Below are positions 1 through 6,692 of a DNA stretch of 19,810 nt, in pieces. The notes below the pieces were generated by a model, which saw nothing but the letters and a program-made list of their open reading frames with translations, did no database searches and was not told where the DNA came from. Each line of letters opens with the position of its first letter. Position 1 is the first letter of the stretch. The stretch is from JAXHUA01 sp034189695 (lineage in GTDB: Bacteria > Chloroflexota > Dehalococcoidia > E44-bin15), in NCBI GenBank assembly GCA_034189695.1, contig JAXHUA010000085.1, positions 1 through 19,810 of the forward strand. The letters run 5' to 3'. The position numbers and the translations under genes were made by a program.

Positions 1-374
1 ACCTGTTCCCCGGCCAGTACCTCCGGCACGTGCAGGGAAACGCCCATCCAAGCCGGTGTGTCCCACAATCGTGCAAACCCGGCGAGATAGTAAGGCGTGA
101 ACCACAGTGCGACAGCAAACATCAGTAGCAGCAGAATATGGATGGCCCTGTTCTCAACGCGAAACACAAAGCAACTCAAGCCCAGCAGAGCAATGAGCAA
201 GATTGCCACATAGTAGAGTGGGAATAGGGAGTGTATCGCAGCCAAAGGCTCGACAAGCCAAGTGTCCTGGAACACTGGATAGGCAACTCGTATGGACGAC
301 AAGTACACCAGTCCAGCAACTGCTGCCAGGATGAGAATGACGAGTACCTTAGTGTGGTTATTAGCTTTCTCCAT
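1..374 (-). CDS. Multi-spanning membrane protein, 5' part only (C-terminus beyond window)
   Basis: This is the N-terminal 124 codons of a minus-strand gene that runs off the window edge. The ATG at 372-374 is preceded directly by in-frame TGA and TAA, so translation cannot start further upstream. The ribosome binding site is weak (AAGAG next to the ATG). My translation begins MEKANNHTKVLVILILAA. It shows three hydrophobic segments, about residues 9-27, 51-70 and 76-98, joined by short loops that include an Arg/Glu-containing turn (FRVENRA). I do not recognise a catalytic motif in this part. It lies downstream of sugar-nucleotide and glycosyltransferase genes on the same strand. A polyprenyl-phosphate-dependent membrane glycosyltransferase or a flippase-like protein is therefore plausible by context, but this is inference only. 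Confidence 0.6.
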   Translation of the reverse strand, partial: MEKANNHTKVLVILILAAVAGLVYLSSIRVAYPVFQDTWLVEPLAAIHSLFPLYYVAILLIALLGLSCFVFRVENRAIHILLLLMFAVALWFTPYYLAGFARLWDTPAWMGVSLHVPEVLAGEQ

Positions 375-470
375 CTCTTATCAGGCTATGATTGTTACTC
401 CTACGAGTGTTATACAAGCCTTCCCCACGCCAGAGGTAGCCTTCTGTGGCTCGCCAGGTGGTGCTCTGGC

Positions 471-1859
471 TCATAATACCGGCTCTGTCTGGGTCTCTCC
501 TCCTGACACCAGTCGCCGCGCCAGTACCGGGATATGGGAAGGGGTGAGCGCATAGTATCTCTTTCCCGCGGCCTCCCCGTACTGCACCAATTCTTTGAAC
601 TCGTTGCAGTGCCGCTTGTAGATGTGCATGTAGTTGCTGTCCCTGAACACCGCGGGATGGGTCTCGAGAATGGTCTGCATTAGGTTACCGAACTGGGATG
701 AGGAGCTATAGTCCCATAGCTGCTTCTCCTCTGGCTTGCGGCCATCGGCACCCACAACATAAATGTTCCTACAGACGGATGATACCACAGGGAGCATGAA
801 CAGCGTCATGATACTCGCTGTAAGTCGCACGTAGAACCTGTCCAGGGTTGGGAAATTATACTCCTCACCGTGGCCTGGTATCTTGACAGGCGTTGGCATT
901 CCGCCACGCCTGGCCAGAAGCGTCCTGATAAGCTCACTCGACCGCATATCCCAGATACCTGGCGCTGGCATTCCAATGATCCGCTCTTCAAGTTCAGGGT
1001 GGTGTGCCAGAAGCAGGGGTACCTGGAAGTCCTGTACCATGATGTAGCATTGGAATTCCTGTACTGTCTCCAGCATCATGCGCCGGAACTCCGCTGCGTA
1101 GCGGCAGGGGCTGAAGAAGAATGCGTGATCCACGAATGCGAGCAGTTGCGGGCGAATATGGTGCAACAGGGCCTTGTTCCTGACTATACTGTTGCACACG
1201 ACTCGGAAGGCCCCGCGATAGTCGAATTGTGTTGCCCGGTCCAGCGAAGGGCCTGTCCCAAACACGTATGCGTCGTCGCAATGGCCTACCTTCTCGAGCA
1301 GGCGCTTGTAGTTCTCCTTTGATAGCTCCGCGAGCCGCTCCCTCTCTCGAATCTCCAAGGTCTGAGCACACAGTCGCTGAGATATCACACTCTCGAGTAC
1401 GAGGTAGTAAGTTGGGTCTACCACGCTCAATCTCGTCAAATGCCTCAGAACACGAGGGGCAAACATACTTTCTTTGTTCCACAACATGATGGCGTCGGCC
1501 TGAGAAAGGTCGACAGCCCGGGAGTCGACAACGTGTATATGCTCCGCTTTGCGGATGTAGCATTCCTGGCTGGCGGGGGGAGCCAGGTCCTCCAGATTCG
1601 TGTTGAGCAACGTCTTGTCCACCGCGATTGACACCTGAGGGTGGGAGGAGGCGCAATGTGGAAGGTACCAGGAGACCCGATTGACTAGGTCGGCAAGAGT
1701 GCCAATATCCTTGACGGCCGGATAGAAGATAGCACTACGAATGACCCCTCCGGTATCCCCGACCAGCGATTTCACCAGCTTCTGCGCGCCATAGTAGCCA
1801 TAGGCCTTTGCTGTCCGCACGTTGGTTTCAAATCGCCCTTTGCGAGTTGCTCCGTACAC
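471..1859 (-). CDS. DUF115 / MptE-like family protein (polysaccharide cluster)
   Basis: A 462-residue soluble protein. Residues 198-207 read YVFGTGPSLD, the nucleotide-binding-like G-x-GPSLD signature of the DUF115 (6-hydroxymethylpterin pyrophosphokinase MptE-like) family. It is followed by the family-typical CNSIVRN (about 222-228) and AFVDHAFFF (about 241-249) segments. Bacterial members are usually found in surface-glycan or flagellin-glycosylation loci rather than pterin synthesis, and the glycosyltransferase neighbours fit that. The N-terminal ~190 residues are not recognised, but they end in a charged helix (RERERLAELSKENYKRLLEKV). The GTG start at 1859 has AAGGAGG about 10 bases upstream, and the next in-frame stop upstream is at 1908-1910. 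An ATG in another frame at about 1890 would give a short extension if a one-base frameshift lies near 1835, so the true N-terminus is uncertain. Exact substrate unknown. Confidence 0.72.
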   Translation of the reverse strand: MYGATRKGRFETNVRTAKAYGYYGAQKLVKSLVGDTGGVIRSAIFYPAVKDIGTLADLVNRVSWYLPHCASSHPQVSIAVDKTLLNTNLEDLAPPASQECYIRKAEHIHVVDSRAVDLSQADAIMLWNKESMFAPRVLRHLTRLSVVDPTYYLVLESVISQRLCAQTLEIRERERLAELSKENYKRLLEKVGHCDDAYVFGTGPSLDRATQFDYRGAFRVVCNSIVRNKALLHHIRPQLLAFVDHAFFFSPCRYAAEFRRMMLETVQEFQCYIMVQDFQVPLLLAHHPELEERIIGMPAPGIWDMRSSELIRTLLARRGGMPTPVKIPGHGEEYNFPTLDRFYVRLTASIMTLFMLPVVSSVCRNIYVVGADGRKPEEKQLWDYSSSSQFGNLMQTILETHPAVFRDSNYMHIYKRHCNEFKELVQYGEAAGKRYYALTPSHIPVLARRLVSGGETQTEPVL

Positions 1860-2143
1860 TCCTTGAGAGCCTCCTTCCCCGATTGATTCATTGCAGCCTG
1901 CCCCGTCTTAACCTGAGAGGACGAAGCCGAACCGGAGCCTTGAACTGCCTCCAACACCTGCCCTCCACAGCGCTTCGGCGCGAAGGCCTCCACGGAGTGC
2001 ATGACGTGAACCTCGTGACCCCGCGTCGCCAGGTCTTCAGCCAGCCACTTCACGTCAAGGGCATCGCCGCCGATGTGGTACGGCGGATAGAAGGTGGTCG
2101 TGAAAAGGAACTTCAGTTTGGTCATGCCCGTGGCCGCCCTCAT
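1772..2143 (-). pseudogene. Truncated GT4 glycosyltransferase (N-terminal remnant)
   Basis: The open frame begins at an ATG that overlaps the stop of the methyltransferase gene (ATGA); a second ATG lies at 2125. Residues 7-50 match the start of a GT4-type glycosyltransferase: a beta strand (KLKFLFTTTFYPP), the glycine-rich acceptor loop (YHIGGDA), an amphipathic helix (VKWLAEDLATRGHEV) and HVMHS. After about residue 55 (near base 1980) the similarity stops. The remaining ~65 residues are low-complexity (GSGSASSSQ) or run out of frame over the start of the DUF115 gene. A complete GT4 has about 350-400 residues with a C-terminal UDP/GDP-sugar site and an EX7E motif, none of which is present. 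An internal deletion that joined the 5' end of a glycosyltransferase gene to the next gene is the simplest reading. A short functional peptide is not excluded. Confidence 0.6.
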
Positions 2144-2685
2144 TTCGTAGCAAGCACTACATAGTAAAGAACGAAACTGTCTAACCGTAAGTACCTGGCC
2201 AACGCACCGAACCAGTATACCCTCCGGACGTCGACCACACTCCAGTCGTGCAGTAGGTCCAAAAGGGCATACTCGGTGAACCTGAAATAGTCATGTGGGA
2301 TGTCATGCACGGGGAACAGGAACGGCACAACAAGAAAGAGAGCTCCACCGGCCTTCAAGCAGCGATGCATCTCGCCTATAGCTCTTCGGGGTGTTGGAAC
2401 GTGTTCCAGCACATTGGTACACACCACTAGGTCGAAAGAGTTGTCTCTATACGGAATACTGTTCACATCCATGAGCTGGTCGATCCCCTCGTGCCACTGG
2501 ACATCCGTGGAAGTATAGTTTGCCTCTAAGAACAACGCGCTGCGAGATTTTCTCCCAGCTCCGACCTCCAAAACCCGCCTATTGCCTTCGTCAAGTGGCC
2601 AGCACGATTTCTTAAACTGCTGTGCGATCGTACGGTGGTGGAAGTATAGTACGACGTCAATCCATCGCGACACAAAGACACGCAT
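2140..2685 (-). CDS. Class I SAM-dependent methyltransferase (Methyltransf_11 type)
   Basis: A 181-residue protein with the Rossmann-fold methyltransferase core. Motif I is VLEVGAG (38-44), the acidic strand-2 end is STDVQWH (about 59-65), motif II is FDLVVCTNVLEHV (84-96), and the post-motif segment is LKAGGALFLVVPFLFP (110-125) followed by HDYFRFT. The pattern NVLEHVPTPRRAIGEMHRCLKAGG is typical of methyltransferases in O-antigen and other glycan clusters, so a sugar or glycolipid acceptor is likely. The protein is on the short side because the N-terminus before motif I is only ~37 residues. The ATG at 2683-2685 lies 13 bases after the stop of the radical SAM gene, and AGGTGAG lies over that stop. 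Its own stop overlaps the ATG of the GT4 remnant, indicating one transcript. Confidence 0.82.
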   Translation of the reverse strand: MRVFVSRWIDVVLYFHHRTIAQQFKKSCWPLDEGNRRVLEVGAGRKSRSALFLEANYTSTDVQWHEGIDQLMDVNSIPYRDNSFDLVVCTNVLEHVPTPRRAIGEMHRCLKAGGALFLVVPFLFPVHDIPHDYFRFTEYALLDLLHDWSVVDVRRVYWFGALARYLRLDSFVLYYVVLATK

Positions 2686-2698
2686 TCCGTATGCTCAC

Positions 2699-4129
2699 CT
2701 AGTGTGCATGCCGCATCCGGTGCAACAGGTAGTTGTCAGCGATCTTGAGAACGTACTTGGACGCCATCTCGAAGTCCTCTGGATGCTTCACAACGTGCCA
2801 GATGTTCTGCGCCCACCACCTCGGGTTGGAGTAGAGCGAACGATACGCCACCAGTCGCGCTCGATTGAGGTCCTTCGGGCTCAAGGCGTCCGTCCCCATA
2901 ACCGAAAGGTCCTGGTACAGACTGCGCCAGTCCTTGGAGGTCTGCCGGCCGTTCACCATCTCATGTAGCCTGGTGCCCGGATAGGGGACAGCCACATTGA
3001 ACTGGGCGCCGGTGGGAAGCACCCTCCTGATGAAACCCAGTGTCTCCTTCATCGTATCACGAGTCTCCCCGGGCAAGCCGAAGATGAAGCTGCAGTAGAC
3101 CTTGATGCCCACCCGCTTGGCCCAGCGAACCGCGTTCTCGGCCTGCTCTACGGTTGACCCCTTGTGGGCATTGTCCAGGATGCACTGACTGCCCGATTCC
3201 ACGCCGAAAGAGATGCCGCGGCAGCCGCCCCGATACATGACCCGAAGCAACTCCTCATCGACAAGCTCGACGCGCGTGTTGCAGTACCACCTGATGTCCA
3301 GTCGCGCTTCCGCCATGCCGTTGGACAACTCGATGACGCGCTGCCGGTCCACGGTGAAGCTCTCGTCGAAGAACGAGACTGTCTTCACACCGTAGTTCTC
3401 CTTCAGATAGCCCAACTCCCGCAGGATGCTCGGCGCCCCCCTGTTCTTCCACTTCGTCCTTGCCACAGTGCAGAATATGCACCCGAACGGGCAACCCCTG
3501 CTGGTATACATGATAGTGAACGGCCTGCCCGCCGGTGTGTTGATGTAGTACCTGTTCAGGTCGGAGAGCAGGTCGTACGCTGGAATGGGCAGCGACTCGT
3601 AGCACGGCATCGGCTCCGCGTCGTGGGTCACCCGGACGGAATCGCCTTCTCTATAGGCGATCCCCGGGGTCGACGCCAGCTCGGCGCCTTTGCTGAGTGC
3701 ATTGACGAGCCCAACCGCTACCACCTCGTACTCGTGGCGCAGGTAGATGTCGAGCTCCGGGGCCTCACCCAGAACCTCCGCTGGAAGAGTCCTCAAGGTC
3801 CAGCAGATGCCCACTGTAGTCGCCTCGGGGTGCAGGGCCTTCGACAGCTTGGCCGTCTCCATGTCCCAGTCGAAGGTGGTGGGAGTGAACCTGAAGATGA
3901 GCGCCTGGTAGCTGAGTCGCTCCAGTTGTAGCGACAGCTCCTCGTAGCCGATACTGTCTCCATTGGCGTCCACCAGATGCACGACGTGCCCCTCCTGCCT
4001 CAGCAGCGACGCGATCTGGAGGAGGCTGTACGGCGGGAGCACCGAGTAGCGCTCGGTGATCTCGCACCGCTCCTCCCTGATTACAGGGATGCCGTGGTAG
4101 CGCGGCGGATTGACCAGAATGACTTCCAT
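2699..4129 (-). CDS. B12-binding-domain-type radical SAM protein
   Basis: A 476-residue protein with an N-terminal Rossmann-like domain (about 1-150, beginning MEVILVNPPRYHGIP) and a radical SAM TIM barrel from about 200. The Fe-S site is C213, C217, C220 within SRGCPFGCIFC, the CX3CX2C motif. A GVESGS segment, typical of SAM binding (GISFGVESGS), and the later FIFGLPGET are also present. The N-terminal domain is laid out like cobalamin-binding domains, but the usual D-x-H-x-x-G loop reads LVDANGDSIG. The cobalamin-ligating His is therefore missing, and base-off B12 binding is doubtful. In glycan clusters such enzymes often modify sugars or lipids by methylation or C-C chemistry; the reaction here is unknown. 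Start supported by GAGGAAAGAG before the ATG. It lies 16 bases after the upstream GT4 gene. Confidence 0.85.
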   Translation of the reverse strand: MEVILVNPPRYHGIPVIREERCEITERYSVLPPYSLLQIASLLRQEGHVVHLVDANGDSIGYEELSLQLERLSYQALIFRFTPTTFDWDMETAKLSKALHPEATTVGICWTLRTLPAEVLGEAPELDIYLRHEYEVVAVGLVNALSKGAELASTPGIAYREGDSVRVTHDAEPMPCYESLPIPAYDLLSDLNRYYINTPAGRPFTIMYTSRGCPFGCIFCTVARTKWKNRGAPSILRELGYLKENYGVKTVSFFDESFTVDRQRVIELSNGMAEARLDIRWYCNTRVELVDEELLRVMYRGGCRGISFGVESGSQCILDNAHKGSTVEQAENAVRWAKRVGIKVYCSFIFGLPGETRDTMKETLGFIRRVLPTGAQFNVAVPYPGTRLHEMVNGRQTSKDWRSLYQDLSVMGTDALSPKDLNRARLVAYRSLYSNPRWWAQNIWHVVKHPEDFEMASKYVLKIADNYLLHRMRHAH

Positions 4130-4145
4130 TCTCTTTCCTCAGATC

Positions 4146-5360
4146 TCACGCCGAGGCCAGCACTCTCTCGTAGAAACGGCGGTGTTTCTCCGCCATCCTC
4201 TCGGAGGTGAACTCCGTGGTGACCCGGCGGAAACCGGCCTCCGTGAGCCTCGTCCGTTCCTCGCCGTCTTCGAGAAGCTGCCTCACCAGACCCACCAGCG
4301 CGTCGACATCCCCCGCGTCGAACAGCAGACCGCTTACCCCCGGCTCGATCACCTCGTTCACCGCTCCAACGTCCGACGCGACACACGCCACCTTCATCGC
4401 CATGGCCTCGAGGAGGCTCATGGGAAGGTTCTCATAGAACGAAGGAAGCACGAATATCGACGATAGCTTGTACAGCCACGGAAGCTCACTATTGGCCACG
4501 AAACCGAGATACGTGAACCTGTCCTCGGGGATGCGGAAGCGTCGCAGCACATCGACCACGAGCTTCTCCGAGCCGCGCCCGGCGAACACGAAGTGCGCGT
4601 CAGTGTCCAGCAGTCGACTGATCGCCTGTGTGAAGAGGTGCAGCCCTTTCCGGGCCACAAGGCGACCGGCGTACAGCACGATCGGCCCCTTACCCTCCAG
4701 TTGGGGAAAGCGGCCATACACGTCGTCGACCCCCTCGTAGTCGAAAACCTCCAGATCAATGCCATTGTGTATTGGCTCCACCACCCCCTGGTAGCGGTAG
4801 TCATCCCTCAGCATCCTGGCGAATCGCTCAGACACTGTGATCATATGGTTGGTCCGCCGTAGATAGAATGACTCCATCAAGCTGATGTAGGGGTATGCGA
4901 CCAGGGACCATCGCTCCGAGGGTGCCAGCGCCATCGGGTTCTTGCCTGTATTGAGAAAGCCGGCCACCTGGCCCCTGATCGTGGTGTGTACCGTAGCCAG
5001 GGAGGGGATTCCCAGCGACCTGAACTTGAGGAATATGTCGGGCATGTTGACCAGGTTGGCTGCATGAATCAGGTCATACCGGTACTTGCAGTGGTACTGC
5101 GGCAGTTCACGCAACACCCGGTACTGGAATCGGAGATTGTAGACGAAGTCGTCATTGGCACACGAGATGTTGTGCAGGGATATGCGATGCCCGAAATAGT
5201 CGAGCACGCGCTCACGGTCATACCCTTCGCCCCTCGTCGGTGCAAACACATGGATATCCATCTCCTCGTACCTGGACAACTCCTTGACCAGATGGACTGA
5301 GTAGATGCCCACTCCCCCTACCGGCGGAAGGAACTCAGGCGCCAGGAATGCTACCCTCAT
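4146..5360 (-). CDS. GT4 family glycosyltransferase
   Basis: A 404-residue GT-B fold retaining glycosyltransferase. The N-terminal acceptor domain begins MRVAFLAPEFLPPVGGVGIY, with the glycine-rich loop GGVG. The hinge region is NGIDLEVF. The C-terminal donor domain carries YAGRLVARKG, FVFAGRGSE, YLGFV and the catalytic EX7E motif in FYENLPMSLLEAM, followed by GVSGLLF (phosphate and ribose contacts). The open frame continues upstream to 5582, but the family begins at the ATG at 5358-5360. That ATG overlaps the TGA of the GT2 gene (ATGA), so I chose it and expect translational coupling. Donor and acceptor cannot be read from sequence; GDP- or UDP-sugars are usual. The neighbours point to assembly of a surface glycan or glycolipid at the cytoplasmic membrane face. 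Confidence 0.9.
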   Translation of the reverse strand: MRVAFLAPEFLPPVGGVGIYSVHLVKELSRYEEMDIHVFAPTRGEGYDRERVLDYFGHRISLHNISCANDDFVYNLRFQYRVLRELPQYHCKYRYDLIHAANLVNMPDIFLKFRSLGIPSLATVHTTIRGQVAGFLNTGKNPMALAPSERWSLVAYPYISLMESFYLRRTNHMITVSERFARMLRDDYRYQGVVEPIHNGIDLEVFDYEGVDDVYGRFPQLEGKGPIVLYAGRLVARKGLHLFTQAISRLLDTDAHFVFAGRGSEKLVVDVLRRFRIPEDRFTYLGFVANSELPWLYKLSSIFVLPSFYENLPMSLLEAMAMKVACVASDVGAVNEVIEPGVSGLLFDAGDVDALVGLVRQLLEDGEERTRLTEAGFRRVTTEFTSERMAEKHRRFYERVLASA

Positions 5361-6052
5361 CGAAATCTCTTCTTGATCAGCGTTCGCCCAATCTTCACGC
5401 CCGACTTGAGCGACTTGAGCTTCGGCGGAGTCGGTCTCCGCCGGTACCCGATTGGCAGCTCCGCGATGCTGTACCGCCTCTTCGCTGCCTCGACAAATAG
5501 GTTGGCCTCCAGTTCGAAACCAACGGCGTCCAACTTCAGACCATCCACCGCACGCCGGCTGAAACCCCAGCAACCGGTGCACAGGTCGCTTATCCGGGTC
5601 CCGTACAACACGTTGGCCATAAGCACCAGCAGGTAGTTTCCCACCAGGTTGAGAGGCCTGATCGATCCCTTCTCCCTCCGCCCCCTGAGTCGAGAGCCCA
5701 TCACCACGTCACATCCTTCACATAGAACGTCAAGCAACTCGGGGATGTGCGAGGCGGGATAGGTATAGTCCGCATCCAGCATGAACATGTAATCGCCATC
5801 CACCGAGTCAAATGCGGTCCTGACCGCCCTCCCCTTCCCCCTTATCGGTTCCACAATGACCCTCGCCCCTTTTTCCTCGGCGATCTCCTTTGTCCTGTCT
5901 GTGCTGTTGTTGTCCACTACGACGACTTCCACACCGTAACCACGATCCTCGATCTCCCGCGTCGGGATCTCGTCGATGACCCTGCCAATAGTCTCTTCTT
6001 CATTCAACGCCGGCAAGATCACACACACCCGCTCGTCCTTCGTCGCCTTCAC
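5357..6052 (-). CDS. GT2 family glycosyltransferase (DPM1/polyprenyl-phosphate type)
   Basis: A 231-residue GT-A fold enzyme. Visible elements are VILPALNEEETIG (11-23), VVVVDNNSTDRT (43-54), GKGRAVRTAF (72-81) and the metal-binding DxD as MLDADYTYP (D93-A-D95). Later come VMGSRLRG and the GCWGFSR segment common to dolichyl-phosphate mannose synthase-like proteins. There is no C-terminal membrane domain; the protein ends in a basic tail (KSGVKIGRTLIKKRFR), as in small soluble GT2 enzymes that transfer a sugar to a polyprenyl phosphate. The start is GTG at 6050-6052 with AAGGCGG about 8 bases upstream. It is the first gene of the glycan operon, so its 5' region carries the promoters described at 6127-6224. 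Confidence 0.88.
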   Translation of the reverse strand: MKATKDERVCVILPALNEEETIGRVIDEIPTREIEDRGYGVEVVVVDNNSTDRTKEIAEEKGARVIVEPIRGKGRAVRTAFDSVDGDYMFMLDADYTYPASHIPELLDVLCEGCDVVMGSRLRGRREKGSIRPLNLVGNYLLVLMANVLYGTRISDLCTGCWGFSRRAVDGLKLDAVGFELEANLFVEAAKRRYSIAELPIGYRRRPTPPKLKSLKSGVKIGRTLIKKRFR

Positions 6053-6121
6053 GTAGTCGCCGCCTTTCTGTCCCTCGCCAAACAGCCCGCGCCCTTTCTA
6101 CTGCCTATTGATATGTTCTAC

Positions 6122-6154
6122 TGACTTTGATAGCACCCAGTTCACCCAAAGTCA
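6122..6154. repeat. 8-bp perfect inverted repeat over the proximal promoter
   Basis: TGACTTTG at 6122-6129 and CAAAGTCA at 6147-6154 are exact inverted copies separated by 17 bases. The arms overlap the -10 and -35 regions of the proximal promoter on the minus strand. A further TGACTTT copy lies at the distal -35 (about 6217-6223). The spacing of about 2.4 helical turns between arm centres fits a dimeric regulator only loosely, so an operator role is inference. Part of the symmetry simply reflects the promoter hexamers. Confidence 0.4.
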
Positions 6155-6155
6155 A
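6127..6155 (-). promoter_or_regulatory. Sigma70-type promoter, proximal, for glycan operon
   Basis: On the minus strand, TTGACT (6150-6155) and TATCAA (6127-6132) are separated by exactly 17 bases. Transcription would start near 6120, giving a leader of about 68 bases before the GTG of the GT2 gene. It sits in a locally AT-rich stretch that contrasts with the GC-rich coding regions. Confidence 0.5.
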
Positions 6156-6195
6156 CTATCTCGACTTTTGTTTTCTTCAATGCATCATAATGCAC

Positions 6196-6224
6196 TCTAT
6201 AACACACTGACAACTGAAAGTCAA
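6196..6224 (-). promoter_or_regulatory. Sigma70-type promoter, distal, for glycan operon
   Basis: On the minus strand, TTGACT (6219-6224) and TATAGA (6196-6201) are separated by 17 bases. This is the better match of the two tandem promoters. The -35 region of each is part of a TTGACTTT copy, so the two promoters look like duplicated modules about 69 bases apart. Predicted start near 6189. Confidence 0.55.
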
Positions 6225-6314
6225 TAGTTGTTGTGCCAGTATACTACAGTTGCTTAAGCTGATTCTACAAGCGTCTGCATGACATCATGTGCTATAACTG
6301 CGACCAATTATCCA

Positions 6315-6691
6315 CTACCTACCCATCGGAATCCAGATTACCCCCTCCGTGTGGTCGCCAACAGGTTCAGTCGTGTCTGCACTGAAGAGGACAGCAGTGT
6401 AGGCGCAAAGAAGAGCGTCGCACATGTCGTGGTTGAAGCACGATATGTCCGAAACGAGGTGCAGTAAGACACCAGCGATATGCCGTCTCAACGCCGTCGT
6501 CCCTCCGCTCGTGCTCTTCCCGGGAAGCCGTTCCGCGAAGAGGCGCACCTTGGCTGCGTAGGGATGTCGTTGTCCCGATGGAGCGAGTCGACCCAGTTGA
6601 GTCTCAGTCCCCGATCGAGGGCCACGCAGGCCGTCGGCTTGGACGCGCTCATCGCCAGGTCGGACTCCGATTTACAGGCTGTTCCTGCCAC
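6315..6691 (-). pseudogene. DUF429 family gene remnant (internal deletion and frameshift)
   Basis: Two pieces of one DUF429 (predicted RNase H-like nuclease) protein lie in different frames. The N-terminal piece, from about 6691, contains DLAMSASKPTACVALD and then SLHRDNDI, the first strand-loop-strand of the family. The C-terminal piece, ending at the TAG at 6315-6317, contains PYAAKVRLFAERLPGKST, CDALLCAYTAVLF and TEPVGDHTEGVIWIP, which is the usual end of the family. They join near base 6560 with a one-frame offset. The ~100 residues normally between these blocks, including the conserved acidic and Pro-rich segments, are missing; family members have about 230-250 residues and only ~120 remain. 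The remnant begins two bases after the FAD dehydrogenase stop, so it was probably co-transcribed. Almost certainly non-functional. Confidence 0.7.
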
Positions 6692-6692
6692 G

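Noticed and set aside
375..470. Inverted repeat GCCAGAG / CTCTGGC after the DUF115 gene as a terminator
   Set aside because: The arms are separated by about 27 bases, no T-tract follows on the minus strand, and the membrane protein gene follows closely.
3164..3931. A 255-codon plus-strand frame opposite the radical SAM gene
   Set aside because: Antisense to the CX3CX2C-containing gene, and its translation has no recognisable family features.
5361..5582. 74-residue N-terminal extension of the GT4 glycosyltransferase
   Set aside because: It overlaps the GT2 gene, has no similarity to the family, and the coupled ATG at 5360 begins exactly with the conserved first beta strand.
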